Part shown: one piece after another, positions 8,215 to 17,000 of the stretch
How the letters are laid out: each line of letters starts with the position of its first letter
How positions within the stretch are numbered: the first letter of the stretch is position 1
Assembly: GCA_944389895.1 (NCBI GenBank)
Contig: CALXOA010000052.1
Location: forward strand, 32,553 to 96,552
Direction of reading: 5' to 3'
From: an uncultured Victivallis sp.
Lineage (GTDB): Bacteria > Verrucomicrobiota > Lentisphaeria > Victivallales > Victivallaceae
Length of the DNA stretch: 64,000 nucleotides
The notes under the pieces: model-generated
What the model saw: the letters and a program-made list of their open reading frames with translations, nothing else
Databases searched by the model: none
Told to the model about the DNA's origin: nothing
Program-made: the position numbers and the translations under genes

Positions 8215-9222
8215 TCAATCGAGCCGGACAGGAGGGATCAGGGTTCCGGAGCGATTGAACTGCCTGCGTCCGGCAATCAATCCGGCGAGTCGTCCGATCT
8301 CAACGGTCGGCTGACAGAGACGGGTCACTCCGGCAGCCAGCGGCTCGGCGTTGTCGACGAATGCCAGCATCCGATCCGCAAGTTCCGGGAAAACCTGACG
8401 GGTACACTCGTAAAGCGAACCGCTGTTGATGACCAGAAGCGGGGGCTCCCGCCCATCATCGGCAACAGCCTCCATACGCACCTGCTGCAACTGTTCAAGC
8501 CGCTCCGGAAAACGAATCTCGACCCGCCGGTATTCTATCGCCGGGTCGAGTTTTTCGAGCAAACCTCTTTCTCGCTCCTTCCAGAGACCTTCCTCTCCCG
8601 CCACGGCCAGAAAAAGCACCCGGCGCCCATGTCGCTCATGGATGAACTCCGCAACCATCTCGCCGGCACGGTAATGGTCAACGCTGACGAAATGGATGCC
8701 GTGGTAACCGCTCCGGCGGTTGACGGCCGTCACCCATCCGCCGGCATCGGCCAGCTCGCGCATCGCAGCCAGCTCGTTTTCCTCCGGAGACAGCCAGAGA
8801 CTCGGCACGTCAGGCGTTTCAAGCAGTTCCAGGAACAGCTTGTCGGAGAACTGCCCGATCGAAAGCCCGATTCCGGTACCGTCCAGAGCGGCGTAAACCC
8901 CCTGAACCACAAGCCCGAAATAGCAGTCACCGGCCCAGCCGCGCCAATCCCTGCGGATCACCAGTCGAACCTCGGTCGGCAGTTTTTCCGGAATCGAGGG
9001 ACGGCGGAAAAACGATCCCTTTCCGGCCCGGCGCACCATCATATTGTTCTCGACGAAGTAGCTCAGCGCCTTCTGAACCGTCGGGCGACAGACATTGTAA
9101 CGCCGGCAGAGTTCCCGTTCCGGAGGGAGCCGCCCCTCGGGATCCTCCTGAAAAAGGCGCATCAGATCTTCCCTGATCCGCAGATAGATCGGTTTATAGG
9201 AATCTCCCCTGTGCTCCGCCAT
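8215..9222 (-). CDS. GntR-type transcriptional regulator with periplasmic-binding-like sensor domain
   Basis: 335 aa. Residues ~10-75 form a GntR winged helix (PPERELCRRYNVCRPTV, then FVENNMMVRRAGKGSFF). The remainder resembles the LacI/AraR-like sugar-binding domain (YFGLVVQGVYAALDGTGIGL, FVSVDHYRAGEMVAEFIHERHG, GVTRLCQPTVEIGRLAG). This GntR-plus-LacI-sensor architecture is typical of sugar-responsive repressors such as AraR. The ligand is unknown. The upstream region has its own promoter with GACA-N5-TGTC between -35 and -10, which may be an autoregulatory operator. Its target may be the adjacent lipoprotein and glycosidase genes or a distant locus. Confidence 0.85.
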   Translation of the reverse strand: MAEHRGDSYKPIYLRIREDLMRLFQEDPEGRLPPERELCRRYNVCRPTVQKALSYFVENNMMVRRAGKGSFFRRPSIPEKLPTEVRLVIRRDWRGWAGDCYFGLVVQGVYAALDGTGIGLSIGQFSDKLFLELLETPDVPSLWLSPEENELAAMRELADAGGWVTAVNRRSGYHGIHFVSVDHYRAGEMVAEFIHERHGRRVLFLAVAGEEGLWKERERGLLEKLDPAIEYRRVEIRFPERLEQLQQVRMEAVADDGREPPLLVINSGSLYECTRQVFPELADRMLAFVDNAEPLAAGVTRLCQPTVEIGRLAGLIAGRRQFNRSGTLIPPVRLD

Positions 9223-9266
9223 GACCTTCCGTTACCCTGCGTTCCATTCCCTCTGTAAAATGATAC

Positions 9267-9295
9267 ATAATGACATATCTTGTCTCAAAAGTCAA
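9267..9295 (-). promoter_or_regulatory. promoter and possible operator of the GntR gene
   Basis: On the minus strand TTGACT (9290-9295), 17 bp, then CATTAT (9267-9272). The spacer carries GACAAGATATGTC, an inverted GACA/TGTC pair placed where a repressor would block the polymerase. Confidence 0.5.
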
Positions 9296-9303
9296 GTACT
9301 CAG

Positions 9304-9329
9304 GGACGTTTTTCCGGGAAAAAACGTCC
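9304..9329. repeat. 10-bp inverted repeat between the GntR and MlaA genes
   Basis: GGACGTTTTT and AAAAACGTCC flank a 6-nt loop. It lies just upstream of the GntR -35 and 28 bp beyond the stop of the MlaA gene. There is no T-run after the stem on the minus strand, so it is either a weak terminator for the MlaA transcript or a regulatory site. Confidence 0.5.
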
Positions 9330-9356
9330 TGAAGCGAACAAAACTTCCGCCGACAA

Positions 9357-11690
9357 TCACTCATCCGCCGGAAGGACAAGAGCATCGAGAATCGCCTGCT
9401 GAACCGTGGTAACATAAAGATTGCCCAGATGGGCGCCATGGTCAAACCAGGTCAGGCGCGTTCCGAGGGTCCGGTCAAGCCAGAGACGATCCTCAGGCGT
9501 CAGCAGGAAATCGTCGTAGTTGTGAATCACCCGGATCTTCGGATTCCCCTTCAACGACTCCTCGATGGAACGCAACCCGGACTGCCGGTAAAGCTCGGCC
9601 AGCGGAATATCCGGCTTTTCAGGTGCGAGGAACTGCTCGGCATATTCCCGGAAGGAAACCCGGTCTATTTCGCAGTAGAGCGCATTGCGATCCCCCCACT
9701 TGTAAGGTTTCGCAAACTGCGGCAATCCCCGTTCGCGATGAGCGACGAAGAGAAGTCCGCGCATCGAAATCCGGAAGTAAAGCGCGGCAATGTAGTTCGC
9801 ATCCTCCTCGGAAATCGGAGCACGGTAGTCAACGCCTTCCGCCGGTTCCGCCTCGGGATCGAATGGAGGAAACCTGGTCATCATGGCCGCGACCTGCTGG
9901 CCGCCGGCGTCGACGAGATGATCGATCGCCTCGGAAGCAGTCCACCCCGAACCGGTTTCGGCAAGGCTGTCGGCCCGCTCCATCGCATGAGAAAGTTCAA
10001 CCGGCGGATTGATCGCAAGGAAACGCTGTATTCCAAGCATCGGTTCCTTTTCTTCAAGCTCCGAGATCTTCAACGTGTGGAGCGCGCCGAACGAATAGCC
10101 GAGCATCACGATCTCCGGCGCCGAAATCAGTTCGTCACGTTCAAGGCTGTCGAGAATCCGGCGCAGCGCCATGCGGACGTTCTCTGCGTCCTCCGGCAGA
10201 AACCCCGGCAGCGGATTGTTGCCGACCGCCGTCATGAACTGCCAGGAAAAGGTGCTGTCGAGCGCCAGCACCATCCAGCCGTGGCGATTCAGAAGCTCCG
10301 CCAGCGCGGTGGAAGTCATCCCGTAATAGTTGCCGCCGATACCGGGCAGCAGAATCGCCAGCCGTTCCGGGGCAGCGGCTTTCTCATCGTTCTCACTTTC
10401 CGGCTCCTCCTCCGGTTCCGGCGCTTTCCAGAACCCGTACTGCAACTCCGGCCGATCCGCCGCAAATTCAATTTCCCGTTCCAGGCATTTCTTCGAAAAG
10501 TCGGAGTTGAACCATGACAACCGGAAATACCACGGATCATCGTTGTTTTCAGCGACGAAACGGGCGACCCGCATCGTATCGAGCACCGGTGTCTGCGGCT
10601 GATAATTGCGGATCGAATTCCAATTCCCGGTAAGCTCCGCCGGTTTCGGAGTCGGCTCCCATTCCGGCCCGGAAGAGGAAGTCGCCCCTTCCGCAGACGG
10701 TTCCACGCTCTCTTTCTCTTCCGCGGCATTCTCCGCCGCCTCCGCGGCAGCCTTCGCCTGCCTGCGCGCTTCCGCGGCGGCATTGCGCAGGTGATAGAAA
10801 TAGAGCCGCTGAGCAATTTCACGCTGCGCGACCGAGAGCTCACGAAAACTCTTGTACTTGTCGCTGCTGCCGGCCATCGTCTTGGAGAAGGTACGCTCCG
10901 CGATCACCATCCGGTTCAACGCGGTCGCATATCCTGCGTAAGGGATGTATGTCTTGAGATCAAATGCCATATCGAAAATACTGCCGACCGTATCGCGGAC
11001 ATTGACCGACGACATCAGAGGCAGCACCAGCGTACACCCCGGCCCGATTCCCCACTCCGCGAACGCCTGGCCGAAATTGGAATCGGTACTGTAAAAATCA
11101 AAGTAGTAGGCGGCAGGATCAAACAATCCCGCGATTCCCATGGTCGTATTGATCAGAAACCGGGCAGTCTCGTCACCAGCCCCCCCCCACTCCGCCCGGA
11201 GCAGGCAGCTGAAAGCGCGGGCTGGGAACTCGAGGTTGACGCAGAGATTGTTGATCTTCTCGATCACCGGTCGCGGCAGAATCGATGTGTAGACACGGCC
11301 AACCGGATCGGCGACATACTCCATCACGAAATCCGTACAGGCGAACATCGCTCTGTTGAACCCCTCAAGAGGATCTTCACCTGCAAGCTCGTTTTCCAAT
11401 CTCGAAGGCGTCCAGGGACCGCAGGAATCCTCCTCCGGCACGGCAGTTGCTTCCGATGTTTCAGAAGATTCCGGCGCGGACTCCGGGGACTCGACGACCG
11501 CCGCTTCCGGGACCTCCGGAACAGCCGGAGACTCAGAAGATTCTGAAGATTCCGGCGCGGCTCCCGGGGACTCGACGACGACCGCTTCCGATGTTTTCCC
11601 TGACGGTTCCGGTGTCGTCGAACGGCACCCCGCGAAAGAAATCATCGCCAGGACCGTCAGCAGGATCGCGATTTTTCTGAAAACCATCAT
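9357..11690 (-). CDS. MlaA (VacJ) lipoprotein fused to an alpha/beta serine hydrolase domain
   Basis: 777 aa from an ATG at 11690; a second ATG at 11687 is better spaced behind AAGGGA. The N-terminus is a lipoprotein signal with lipobox at C22 (MISFAGC). A Glu/Ser/Pro-rich linker with two copies of a ~27-residue repeat follows. Residues ~70-290 are MlaA-like (EDPLEGFNRAMFACTDF, ETARFLINTTMGIAGLFDPA, GPGCTLVLPLMSSVNVRDTVG). After an Ala/Glu-rich stretch, residues ~450-777 form an alpha/beta hydrolase: oxyanion segment LLPGIGGNYYG, nucleophile elbow GYSFG (S533), candidate acid in NYDDF (D726/D727) and base in DHGAHLGN (H754). MlaA normally extracts mislocalised phospholipid from the outer leaflet of the outer membrane. 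The hydrolase could act on that lipid in the periplasm, but this is inference. It lies 33 bp downstream of the GH63-like gene. Confidence 0.85.
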   Translation of the reverse strand: MMVFRKIAILLTVLAMISFAGCRSTTPEPSGKTSEAVVVESPGAAPESSESSESPAVPEVPEAAVVESPESAPESSETSEATAVPEEDSCGPWTPSRLENELAGEDPLEGFNRAMFACTDFVMEYVADPVGRVYTSILPRPVIEKINNLCVNLEFPARAFSCLLRAEWGGAGDETARFLINTTMGIAGLFDPAAYYFDFYSTDSNFGQAFAEWGIGPGCTLVLPLMSSVNVRDTVGSIFDMAFDLKTYIPYAGYATALNRMVIAERTFSKTMAGSSDKYKSFRELSVAQREIAQRLYFYHLRNAAAEARRQAKAAAEAAENAAEEKESVEPSAEGATSSSGPEWEPTPKPAELTGNWNSIRNYQPQTPVLDTMRVARFVAENNDDPWYFRLSWFNSDFSKKCLEREIEFAADRPELQYGFWKAPEPEEEPESENDEKAAAPERLAILLPGIGGNYYGMTSTALAELLNRHGWMVLALDSTFSWQFMTAVGNNPLPGFLPEDAENVRMALRRILDSLERDELISAPEIVMLGYSFGALHTLKISELEEKEPMLGIQRFLAINPPVELSHAMERADSLAETGSGWTASEAIDHLVDAGGQQVAAMMTRFPPFDPEAEPAEGVDYRAPISEEDANYIAALYFRISMRGLLFVAHRERGLPQFAKPYKWGDRNALYCEIDRVSFREYAEQFLAPEKPDIPLAELYRQSGLRSIEESLKGNPKIRVIHNYDDFLLTPEDRLWLDRTLGTRLTWFDHGAHLGNLYVTTVQQAILDALVLPADE
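11464..11590. repeat. two-copy repeat encoding the lipoprotein linker
   Basis: Near-identical segments at about 11464-11508 and 11545-11590 each contain GAAGATTCCGGCGCGG and GGACTCGACGAC. They encode duplicated VVESPxxAPESSExSE stretches, consistent with a local duplication in a flexible tether. Confidence 0.7.
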
Positions 11691-11723
11691 GATGTCCCTT
11701 CGTTTCAAAACCCGAGGCGGAAA

Positions 11724-12962
11724 CTATTTCATCAGCAATGCCAGCAGGTTCCAGTTCAGAAATCCCGGCCCGGAAATTCCTCTGCCGGTTTCCGGGCTGT
11801 AGTATTCGTGCAGCACGCCGGTCGTACGCGCATCTTCCGCCAGCATTCCAACCGTGTTGGCGGCCAGTTCGGCGGCAACGTCATCGAAACCGTAACGTTT
11901 CAGGCCGCACCAGACCATGTAGTCGGCGATGATCCAGATCGGCCCGAGCCAGTTCGACGGATTCCCGCGCGAGACTTCCGGAGAATACATCGGTTCATCG
12001 GCTGCGAGCGAACGGATCCCCCACGGAGTCCAGAACCGCCCGGGTTTCACCAGATGTTCGCGAACCATCCGTTCCGCCTCTTCCGGAGCAGCCACCCCGG
12101 CCCAAAGCGGCAGAAAACTGCTCCAGGCGCCGATCTTCAACGGCAGAGCATGCCAGAAGGCATCGAGAGAAACGTTCAACGTAAACATCCGGAACACCGG
12201 GTGCGCCGTCCGGCACTGTACGTCGACCGTGTAATAGAGCCCGTCGCGCCGGTCGAAGCAGTATTTGCGTATCGCCGCGCCGAGCTCGTCGGCGGCACTC
12301 GTGAAGAACTGTTCATTTGCCGAGTCACCAAGGCGGCCGGCAAATTGTGCAGCGGCGCGGAAATCACTGTATACGAGACAGTTCAGATAAATATGCGCGC
12401 TTGACTTCGGCGGACGCCCCCACGCCGCGGGGTCGTCGTCGACGCCGATCGCCGCATCGCTGTTCCAGACAAACAGATTGGTCGGCAACGATTTGGAACG
12501 GTTGATCCGACATTCGGCAAACCGGCGCAGCCCGGCCATGACAATGTGTTTCTCCCCGGCGGAGAAAGCCCCGCAATCATCGAGCAGAAGTGCGAACTGC
12601 GCATGGACCGGCTTCCCGATATTCTGCCCGGGATCCATGGTGTCGAAAACGTCACGGTCGCTGTCGGTCAACAGAATCGGCATACTGCCGTCCGGCGCCT
12701 GGTGATCAAAGAAAGTCAGCAGAGATCCCTTCGCATGGATGATGGCCTGATCACGAAACGCGGCATCACCGGTTTCTGCGGCGATGCCGAGAAGCGCGAC
12801 GGAAGCCCAGTAGGAGTCCCAGTCCCACAGGTTGCTGGAGTACTGGCCGCCGGGATCGAGGTAGGGACGCGTCAGGTACCCGGTAGGTTCGTTGAACATT
12901 CTGGCCGCCTGCTTCATCACCAGCTCAAGCAGTACAGCCCGGTTTTCTTCAAATGGATTCAT
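11724..12962 (-). CDS. GH63/trehalase-like (alpha/alpha)6 glycosidase
   Basis: 412 aa from an ATG at 12962; a longer frame reaches 13049 without a better ribosome site. No signal peptide is seen, so it is likely cytoplasmic. Motifs fit the GH63/GH37 barrel found in bacterial mannosylglycerate and glucosylglycerate hydrolases: NLWDWDSYWASVAL near the N-terminus with the probable acid Asp, WGRPPKSSAHIYLN in the middle, GNPSNWLGPIWIIADYM, and a terminal LHEYYSPETGRGISGPGF. Substrate is unproven: a small alpha-glucoside, alpha-mannoside or compatible solute are options. It has its own promoter and is followed after 33 bp by the MlaA-hydrolase gene, so the two are probably co-transcribed. Confidence 0.78.
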   Translation of the reverse strand: MNPFEENRAVLLELVMKQAARMFNEPTGYLTRPYLDPGGQYSSNLWDWDSYWASVALLGIAAETGDAAFRDQAIIHAKGSLLTFFDHQAPDGSMPILLTDSDRDVFDTMDPGQNIGKPVHAQFALLLDDCGAFSAGEKHIVMAGLRRFAECRINRSKSLPTNLFVWNSDAAIGVDDDPAAWGRPPKSSAHIYLNCLVYSDFRAAAQFAGRLGDSANEQFFTSAADELGAAIRKYCFDRRDGLYYTVDVQCRTAHPVFRMFTLNVSLDAFWHALPLKIGAWSSFLPLWAGVAAPEEAERMVREHLVKPGRFWTPWGIRSLAADEPMYSPEVSRGNPSNWLGPIWIIADYMVWCGLKRYGFDDVAAELAANTVGMLAEDARTTGVLHEYYSPETGRGISGPGFLNWNLLALLMK

Positions 12963-13016
12963 CGTGTATTTCCCAACCGAATTTTCACATTTCATTCCCA
13001 TTAAAATTTCGGAAAT

Positions 13017-13044
13017 AATATAACGTTTCCTGCGACAAATGCAA
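13017..13044 (-). promoter_or_regulatory. sigma-70 promoter for the GH63-like gene
   Basis: On the minus strand TTGCAT (13039-13044), 16 bp, then TATATT (13017-13022). The predicted start lies about 45 bases before the ATG at 12962. Confidence 0.6.
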
Positions 13045-13151
13045 TCCATGCAGATCGGAAAACCTTCAGAGAAACGTCCTCAGGACCTTCCGGCGGCCGA
13101 GAGTGAAGGAAATGCTCAAAAGGGATGGCGGCCGGAAAACCTGCATTGCAT

Positions 13152-13183
13152 AAAAAAGAAAAGAGGCGGAACCGTGTTCCGCC
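13152..13183 (-). terminator. intrinsic terminator after the small lipoprotein gene
   Basis: GGCGGAAC and GTTCCGCC form a perfect 8-bp stem with a 3-nt loop. On the minus strand it is followed by TCTTTTCTTTTTT. Confidence 0.9.
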
Positions 13184-13211
13184 CCCTCGCCGTCCGGCAA
13201 TGCCGGAGATG

Positions 13212-13721
13212 TTACTTGATCATGGTCGGCTTCACGCCGGGCTCGAGGTAGATCAATTTCGCACCTTCGGGCAACACATACGGAACCATCTTCTCAATCG
13301 AGGTCATCACAGCCGGGAAGCCCTCGACCTCGCACTTGACCTGCTTGAAGACAAAGTAATCCGTCGTGGTAACCTTGTAACGGGTACCGAGCAACGTATC
13401 CGCGCCGTTGGTCTGGCAGGCATTGTAGACCGCCGAACTCTTGGCATAGTTCGCCGGTGACGGGAAAAAGCTGAAGTAAGAGAGATCGGAATTTTCCGCG
13501 AACCCCTCGGAACCCCACGCGAAAATGCCGAACAGGACGTTGACGTTTCCGGATCCCTTCACCCTGACATTCTTATGCTCGAAATTCGCCCGGTAATCGG
13601 TGGAGACCGATTCCGGCAGATCCATGCGCTCCGCGCCGTCACTGGTCGTTATGGTCGTGCAGCCTGTTGCGACAAAAGCAACGACACCGGCAAACAGAGC
13701 CATCATCATCAGTTTCTTCAT
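13212..13721 (-). CDS. small lipoprotein of unknown function
   Basis: 169 aa. A lipoprotein signal (KKLMMMALFAGVVAFVATGC) puts the lipidated Cys at residue 21. The mature part has a beta-rich look with aromatic and Gly segments (NVNVLFGIFAWGSEGFAENSD, SSAVYNACQTNGADTLLGTRY). The ACQTNGADTLLGTRY part recalls small lipoproteins with a conserved AxxNGAD motif often found in envelope proteins, but I cannot name a family. It is monocistronic: a consensus promoter lies upstream, with a leader of about 100 bases, and an intrinsic terminator lies downstream. Confidence 0.8.
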   Translation of the reverse strand: MKKLMMMALFAGVVAFVATGCTTITTSDGAERMDLPESVSTDYRANFEHKNVRVKGSGNVNVLFGIFAWGSEGFAENSDLSYFSFFPSPANYAKSSAVYNACQTNGADTLLGTRYKVTTTDYFVFKQVKCEVEGFPAVMTSIEKMVPYVLPEGAKLIYLEPGVKPTMIK

Positions 13722-13825
13722 TCATCCATTCCTTTCCCTTGTTTTGATCTCGATCCGCCGACCGCATCCGCGAACGGAGCTTCATCGACCTTCCGAAAGC
13801 TCCGACGGACCTCATATGACCGCCT

Positions 13826-13853
13826 ACTATAGCAGTCCCCGGACAAATGTCAA
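13826..13853 (-). promoter_or_regulatory. strong sigma-70 promoter for the small lipoprotein
   Basis: Consensus TTGACA (13848-13853), 16-bp spacer and TATAGT (13826-13831) on the minus strand, about 105 bases before the start codon. Confidence 0.75.
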
Positions 13854-13993
13854 CCCACCTCATATTTATACCAGTAAAAATTCAGGTAATATTTCCCCGG
13901 AGTGTCGCTCATAACTCTTTGCGGAAGAGATCGATTTTTTCCGGGGGGGAAGCCGGAGGAAGTAAGACCGGGAACCACGGAAAACAGCCCGCA

Positions 13994-15343
13994 TCAGGCC
14001 TCCGCTTCCTCGAAATCCTCTTCCTCGGCCTCCCTGCCGCTCTGCCGGTTCACCCGGGCCCCTTCCGGAGCCCTCAGCGGTCCGCGCAACAGGGGATCGT
14101 CAGTCCGGGTCATCCACTCCGACAGCCGGGTGCGCAGAAGCGAAAGAACTTCCGCATAAGCCGGCTCCTCCGCAACCGATCGTCCCTCCGCCGGATCACG
14201 GAAGAGATCGAACAACTGCTCTTCCGGACCGCGCGGTCGGTTCTCCAGTCCGGCTTCCCGGCGCAGGAAACGCTTGGTCAGCCCGTCGTCGATGTTCGGC
14301 AGGATCGTTCCGGGCCAGGAATCGAAACGGCGGATATACCGGAAACGGCGGATCCGCACCGTCCGCTGAACATCGCGCGCCGCATGAAAGTTGAGCTCGG
14401 CAAACACCGCGTCACGCACTTCCCCGGCCTCTCCGCGCAACAGCGGCAGAAGGGATCGCCCTTCAAGCCACGGCGGAGCCTCCAGACCAGCCCACTCGCA
14501 GATGGTCGGATAGAGATCAAGGTGAGACACCAGCGCATCCGAAACCATGCCCCGCATTCCGGGAACCCGCAACATCAGCATCACACCGCAACCGTGATCG
14601 GTCAGGGTACACTTCATGCCGGGAAAAGCCGGCCCGTGATCCGTGGTGACGATCACGAGTGTTTGTTCTGCAAGTTCAAGCTTTTCAAGTGTCTCAAGGA
14701 CCTGCCCGAAACAGCGATCGGCATGACGGACCAGTGTCAGAAAAGCCGCCCAGTCCCGGCGACACTCCGGGGTATCGGGTACCGGGGGCGGCGGCAGCAG
14801 GAAATCGGGGTTTCCCTCAGCGTCCGGCTCCGTCGGAAACGGACGGTGAGTGGCGAATAAACCGAAAGAGAGAAAAAACGGCCGGTCATGATTTCGGCTC
14901 AGCCGGTCACAGACGGCGGCGGTATTTTCAAGGTCGCGCACCATCATCTTCCGGCAGAAATCCGCACCAGCCGGCGCCGCCGCGGATTCCACAACCTCGC
15001 CGTAACCGAGAGCGGCGGCCGGGCCGTCGGTCTCATGCTGGATCCCGCAGAGGATGGTCTCGTAACCGCGTTCCGACAGAAAATGTGCCAGATGGCGCCG
15101 CGGTTCGAAGAGCCGGAATCCCCGGTGGGCCAGCCCGAACATACCGCACTGATGCGGATATTGCCCGGTGAGCAGCGAGGCTCTGGCCGGCGAACAGGTC
15201 GGCCCACAGTCGAACGCCTGCCGGAAAAGAACGCTCCCGCGCGCAAAGCGGGCGAGGTTCGGCGTATCGACGGCATATCCGCAGGGAGAGATGCAGCGCC
15301 CGGTGTCATGCGTGTGAAGCAGTAGAATGTTCCGGGGGGTCAT
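13994..15343 (-). CDS. sulfatase (formylglycine-dependent type I)
   Basis: 449 aa. The activation motif is CSPARASLLTG with C50, to be oxidised to formylglycine. TPRNILLLHTHDTGR at the N-terminus supplies metal-site residues, and the later VTTDHGPAFPGMKCTLTDHG carries the DH metal site. It hydrolyses sulfate esters, probably on a sulfated glycan. No signal peptide is seen, which suggests a cytoplasmic enzyme acting on imported oligosaccharides. Its ATG overlaps the TGA of the upstream sulfatase by four bases (ATGA), so translation is coupled. The maturation enzyme (anSME or FGE) is not in the window. The acidic tail (EAEEEDFEEAEA) is unusual. Confidence 0.93.
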   Translation of the reverse strand: MTPRNILLLHTHDTGRCISPCGYAVDTPNLARFARGSVLFRQAFDCGPTCSPARASLLTGQYPHQCGMFGLAHRGFRLFEPRRHLAHFLSERGYETILCGIQHETDGPAAALGYGEVVESAAAPAGADFCRKMMVRDLENTAAVCDRLSRNHDRPFFLSFGLFATHRPFPTEPDAEGNPDFLLPPPPVPDTPECRRDWAAFLTLVRHADRCFGQVLETLEKLELAEQTLVIVTTDHGPAFPGMKCTLTDHGCGVMLMLRVPGMRGMVSDALVSHLDLYPTICEWAGLEAPPWLEGRSLLPLLRGEAGEVRDAVFAELNFHAARDVQRTVRIRRFRYIRRFDSWPGTILPNIDDGLTKRFLRREAGLENRPRGPEEQLFDLFRDPAEGRSVAEEPAYAEVLSLLRTRLSEWMTRTDDPLLRGPLRAPEGARVNRQSGREAEEEDFEEAEA

Positions 15344-16698
15344 GATTTGAGCTCCTCTCGTTTGAAATAACGCTGGCTCGCATTCCAGTCGGCGACGTAA
15401 CCGTCCTCACGAACCATCCGCCGCCAGGGGCGGAAACGGTAACCGGCAGCGGAAAGCTCGCGATCGAGCTCGCGGTGCAACCGGCGCTCCAGGGCAGCAG
15501 CTTCGGGCATCCCCGCAAGGTTCCGCAGCTGGCAGGGATCGGCAAAATTGTCGAACAGTACGGTGGTTTTCCCCTCTCCATCGCGGGCAAAGGTGTAACG
15601 CCCGGTACGCAATCCGATCCACTCGCACCCTCCGCGATCCTCCGCCTGATGGCAGGGAATCAGATCGTAGATCAGACGGGATCCCGTCACCTGGGCGGCG
15701 GGATTCCGGAACACTTCCGCCAGATTCCGCCCATCGCACTCCGGGTACTCTATTCCGAGAAGAGCAGCCAGCGTCACCGGCAGATCGACCAGGCCGATCA
15801 GGGCATCGCAGACGCTTCCGGAACCCCAGTGCCCCGGCCACGCGGCCAGCAGCGGCACGGCGATCGCCTCCTCATGCGGGAGCTGCTTGTCGCGAAATCC
15901 ATGGCTGCCGAGCAGATCCCCGTGGTCCGAGGTGTAGACGATCAGCGTATCGTCGGCAATTCCGAGGCGCTCCACCGTTTCCCGCAGCCGCCCGAACTGG
16001 CGATCGAGCAGAGTGATCAACCCGTAATATCCCTGCAGCCACCGCCGGGCCGCATCGGAAATTTCAGAAGGGACATTGGCGCGCAACTCCAATGTCGCCG
16101 GTTCGTACAATTCGAGAAACTCCGGAGGAACCGCATCAAAAGGTTCATGCGGCGGACTCCACGACAGGAAAAGCGCCCATGAAACTTCCCTTCCGGAATT
16201 TCGCCGGATGAAATCGAGCGCGAGATCGGTCTCTTCAACCGACTGAAAACGGGTCATCTCATGACGTCGGTTCTCTTCGTCGAAGTAGTATCCGCGGTCA
16301 TAGAGATGATTGCACTCGGCGACCTTCCACTCCGAAAACCCGAGGCGCTCACCGACCGGAATCGCCTTGTCGCGCGGAATGCCGCCGAGATGCCACTTCC
16401 CGATGTAACCGGTATGGTACCCGGCACCTTCAAGCCAATCGCCGACGCCGGAGATGTCAGTACGGATCGGAAGATCATTGGTGAGGGCACCGTGGTTCCA
16501 CGCATAGCGCCCGGTCAGCAGCGAGCCGCGCATCGGAACACAGAGCGGAGAGTTCGAAATGCAATGGTCGAAACGGATTCCGTCTGCGGCGAGCCGGTCG
16601 AGGTTCGGAGTCTGTACCCGGTGGTCGCCATAACAGCCGAGGCTGCATTTACGATGCTGATCGGAAAAGACGAAAAGAAGATTGGGACGGCGGCTCAT
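15340..16698 (-). CDS. sulfatase (formylglycine-dependent type I)
   Basis: 452 aa from an ATG at 16698; the longer upstream frame runs into the promoter and is rejected. Motifs: RRPNLLFVFSDQHRKCSLGC with the first metal Asp, activation motif CVPMRGSLLTG (C53), IGKWHLGG with the catalytic Lys/His pair, and VYTSDHGDLLGSHG. It is a standard Cys-type sulfatase without a signal peptide. It is first in a two-sulfatase operon and only moderately similar to its partner, so the pair may remove different sulfate positions from one glycan. Confidence 0.94.
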   Translation of the reverse strand: MSRRPNLLFVFSDQHRKCSLGCYGDHRVQTPNLDRLAADGIRFDHCISNSPLCVPMRGSLLTGRYAWNHGALTNDLPIRTDISGVGDWLEGAGYHTGYIGKWHLGGIPRDKAIPVGERLGFSEWKVAECNHLYDRGYYFDEENRRHEMTRFQSVEETDLALDFIRRNSGREVSWALFLSWSPPHEPFDAVPPEFLELYEPATLELRANVPSEISDAARRWLQGYYGLITLLDRQFGRLRETVERLGIADDTLIVYTSDHGDLLGSHGFRDKQLPHEEAIAVPLLAAWPGHWGSGSVCDALIGLVDLPVTLAALLGIEYPECDGRNLAEVFRNPAAQVTGSRLIYDLIPCHQAEDRGGCEWIGLRTGRYTFARDGEGKTTVLFDNFADPCQLRNLAGMPEAAALERRLHRELDRELSAAGYRFRPWRRMVREDGYVADWNASQRYFKREELKS

Positions 16699-17000
16699 CG
16701 ATTCTCTCCCTGGAACGTTTTCCATTTTCCCGACCGTCTCCGGATGGTTCCGGCTCCGCCTCCTCCACCGGCAGACAGGCAGCGGGATTGGGGGAATATA
16801 ACAGCATTTTCCCGTTTTTGCAATCCGGCAGGGGGAACAGAGGGAAAATAAAAATTCTCCCCGGGAAGCCGGAGGTTCGGGAAGCCAGTGGCGTTCCATC
16901 CATTCCGGGATTATTGTAAAAAAGCATTTTTCTGAAATCCGCTGTCACAAAACAGCTTTTCAAACGTTATATCCGGTGTAACATCTGAACCGGTGAGATT
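16699..17000. other. divergent intergenic region, sulfatase operon / ECF sigma gene
   Basis: This ~300-bp region holds the sulfatase promoter (16795-16823). Nearer the sigma gene is a GCTGT-N6-ACAGC inverted repeat at 16941-16956 followed by TTTT, then an AT-rich GTTATAT before the GTG start. I see no clear promoter for the sigma gene and no ORF. Confidence 0.5.
16795..16823 (-). promoter_or_regulatory. sigma-70 promoter of the sulfatase operon
   Basis: TTGCAA (16818-16823), 17 bp, then TATATT (16795-16800) on the minus strand, about 95 bases before the ATG at 16698. Confidence 0.65.

Noticed and set aside
9429..10517. 362-codon plus-strand frame opposite the hydrolase domain
   Set aside because: Arg/His-rich shadow of the MlaA-hydrolase gene without family features.
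11464..11590. Linker repeat considered as a mobile-element remnant
   Set aside because: It is in frame within one gene and encodes a smooth Glu/Ser/Pro tether, so local duplication explains it.
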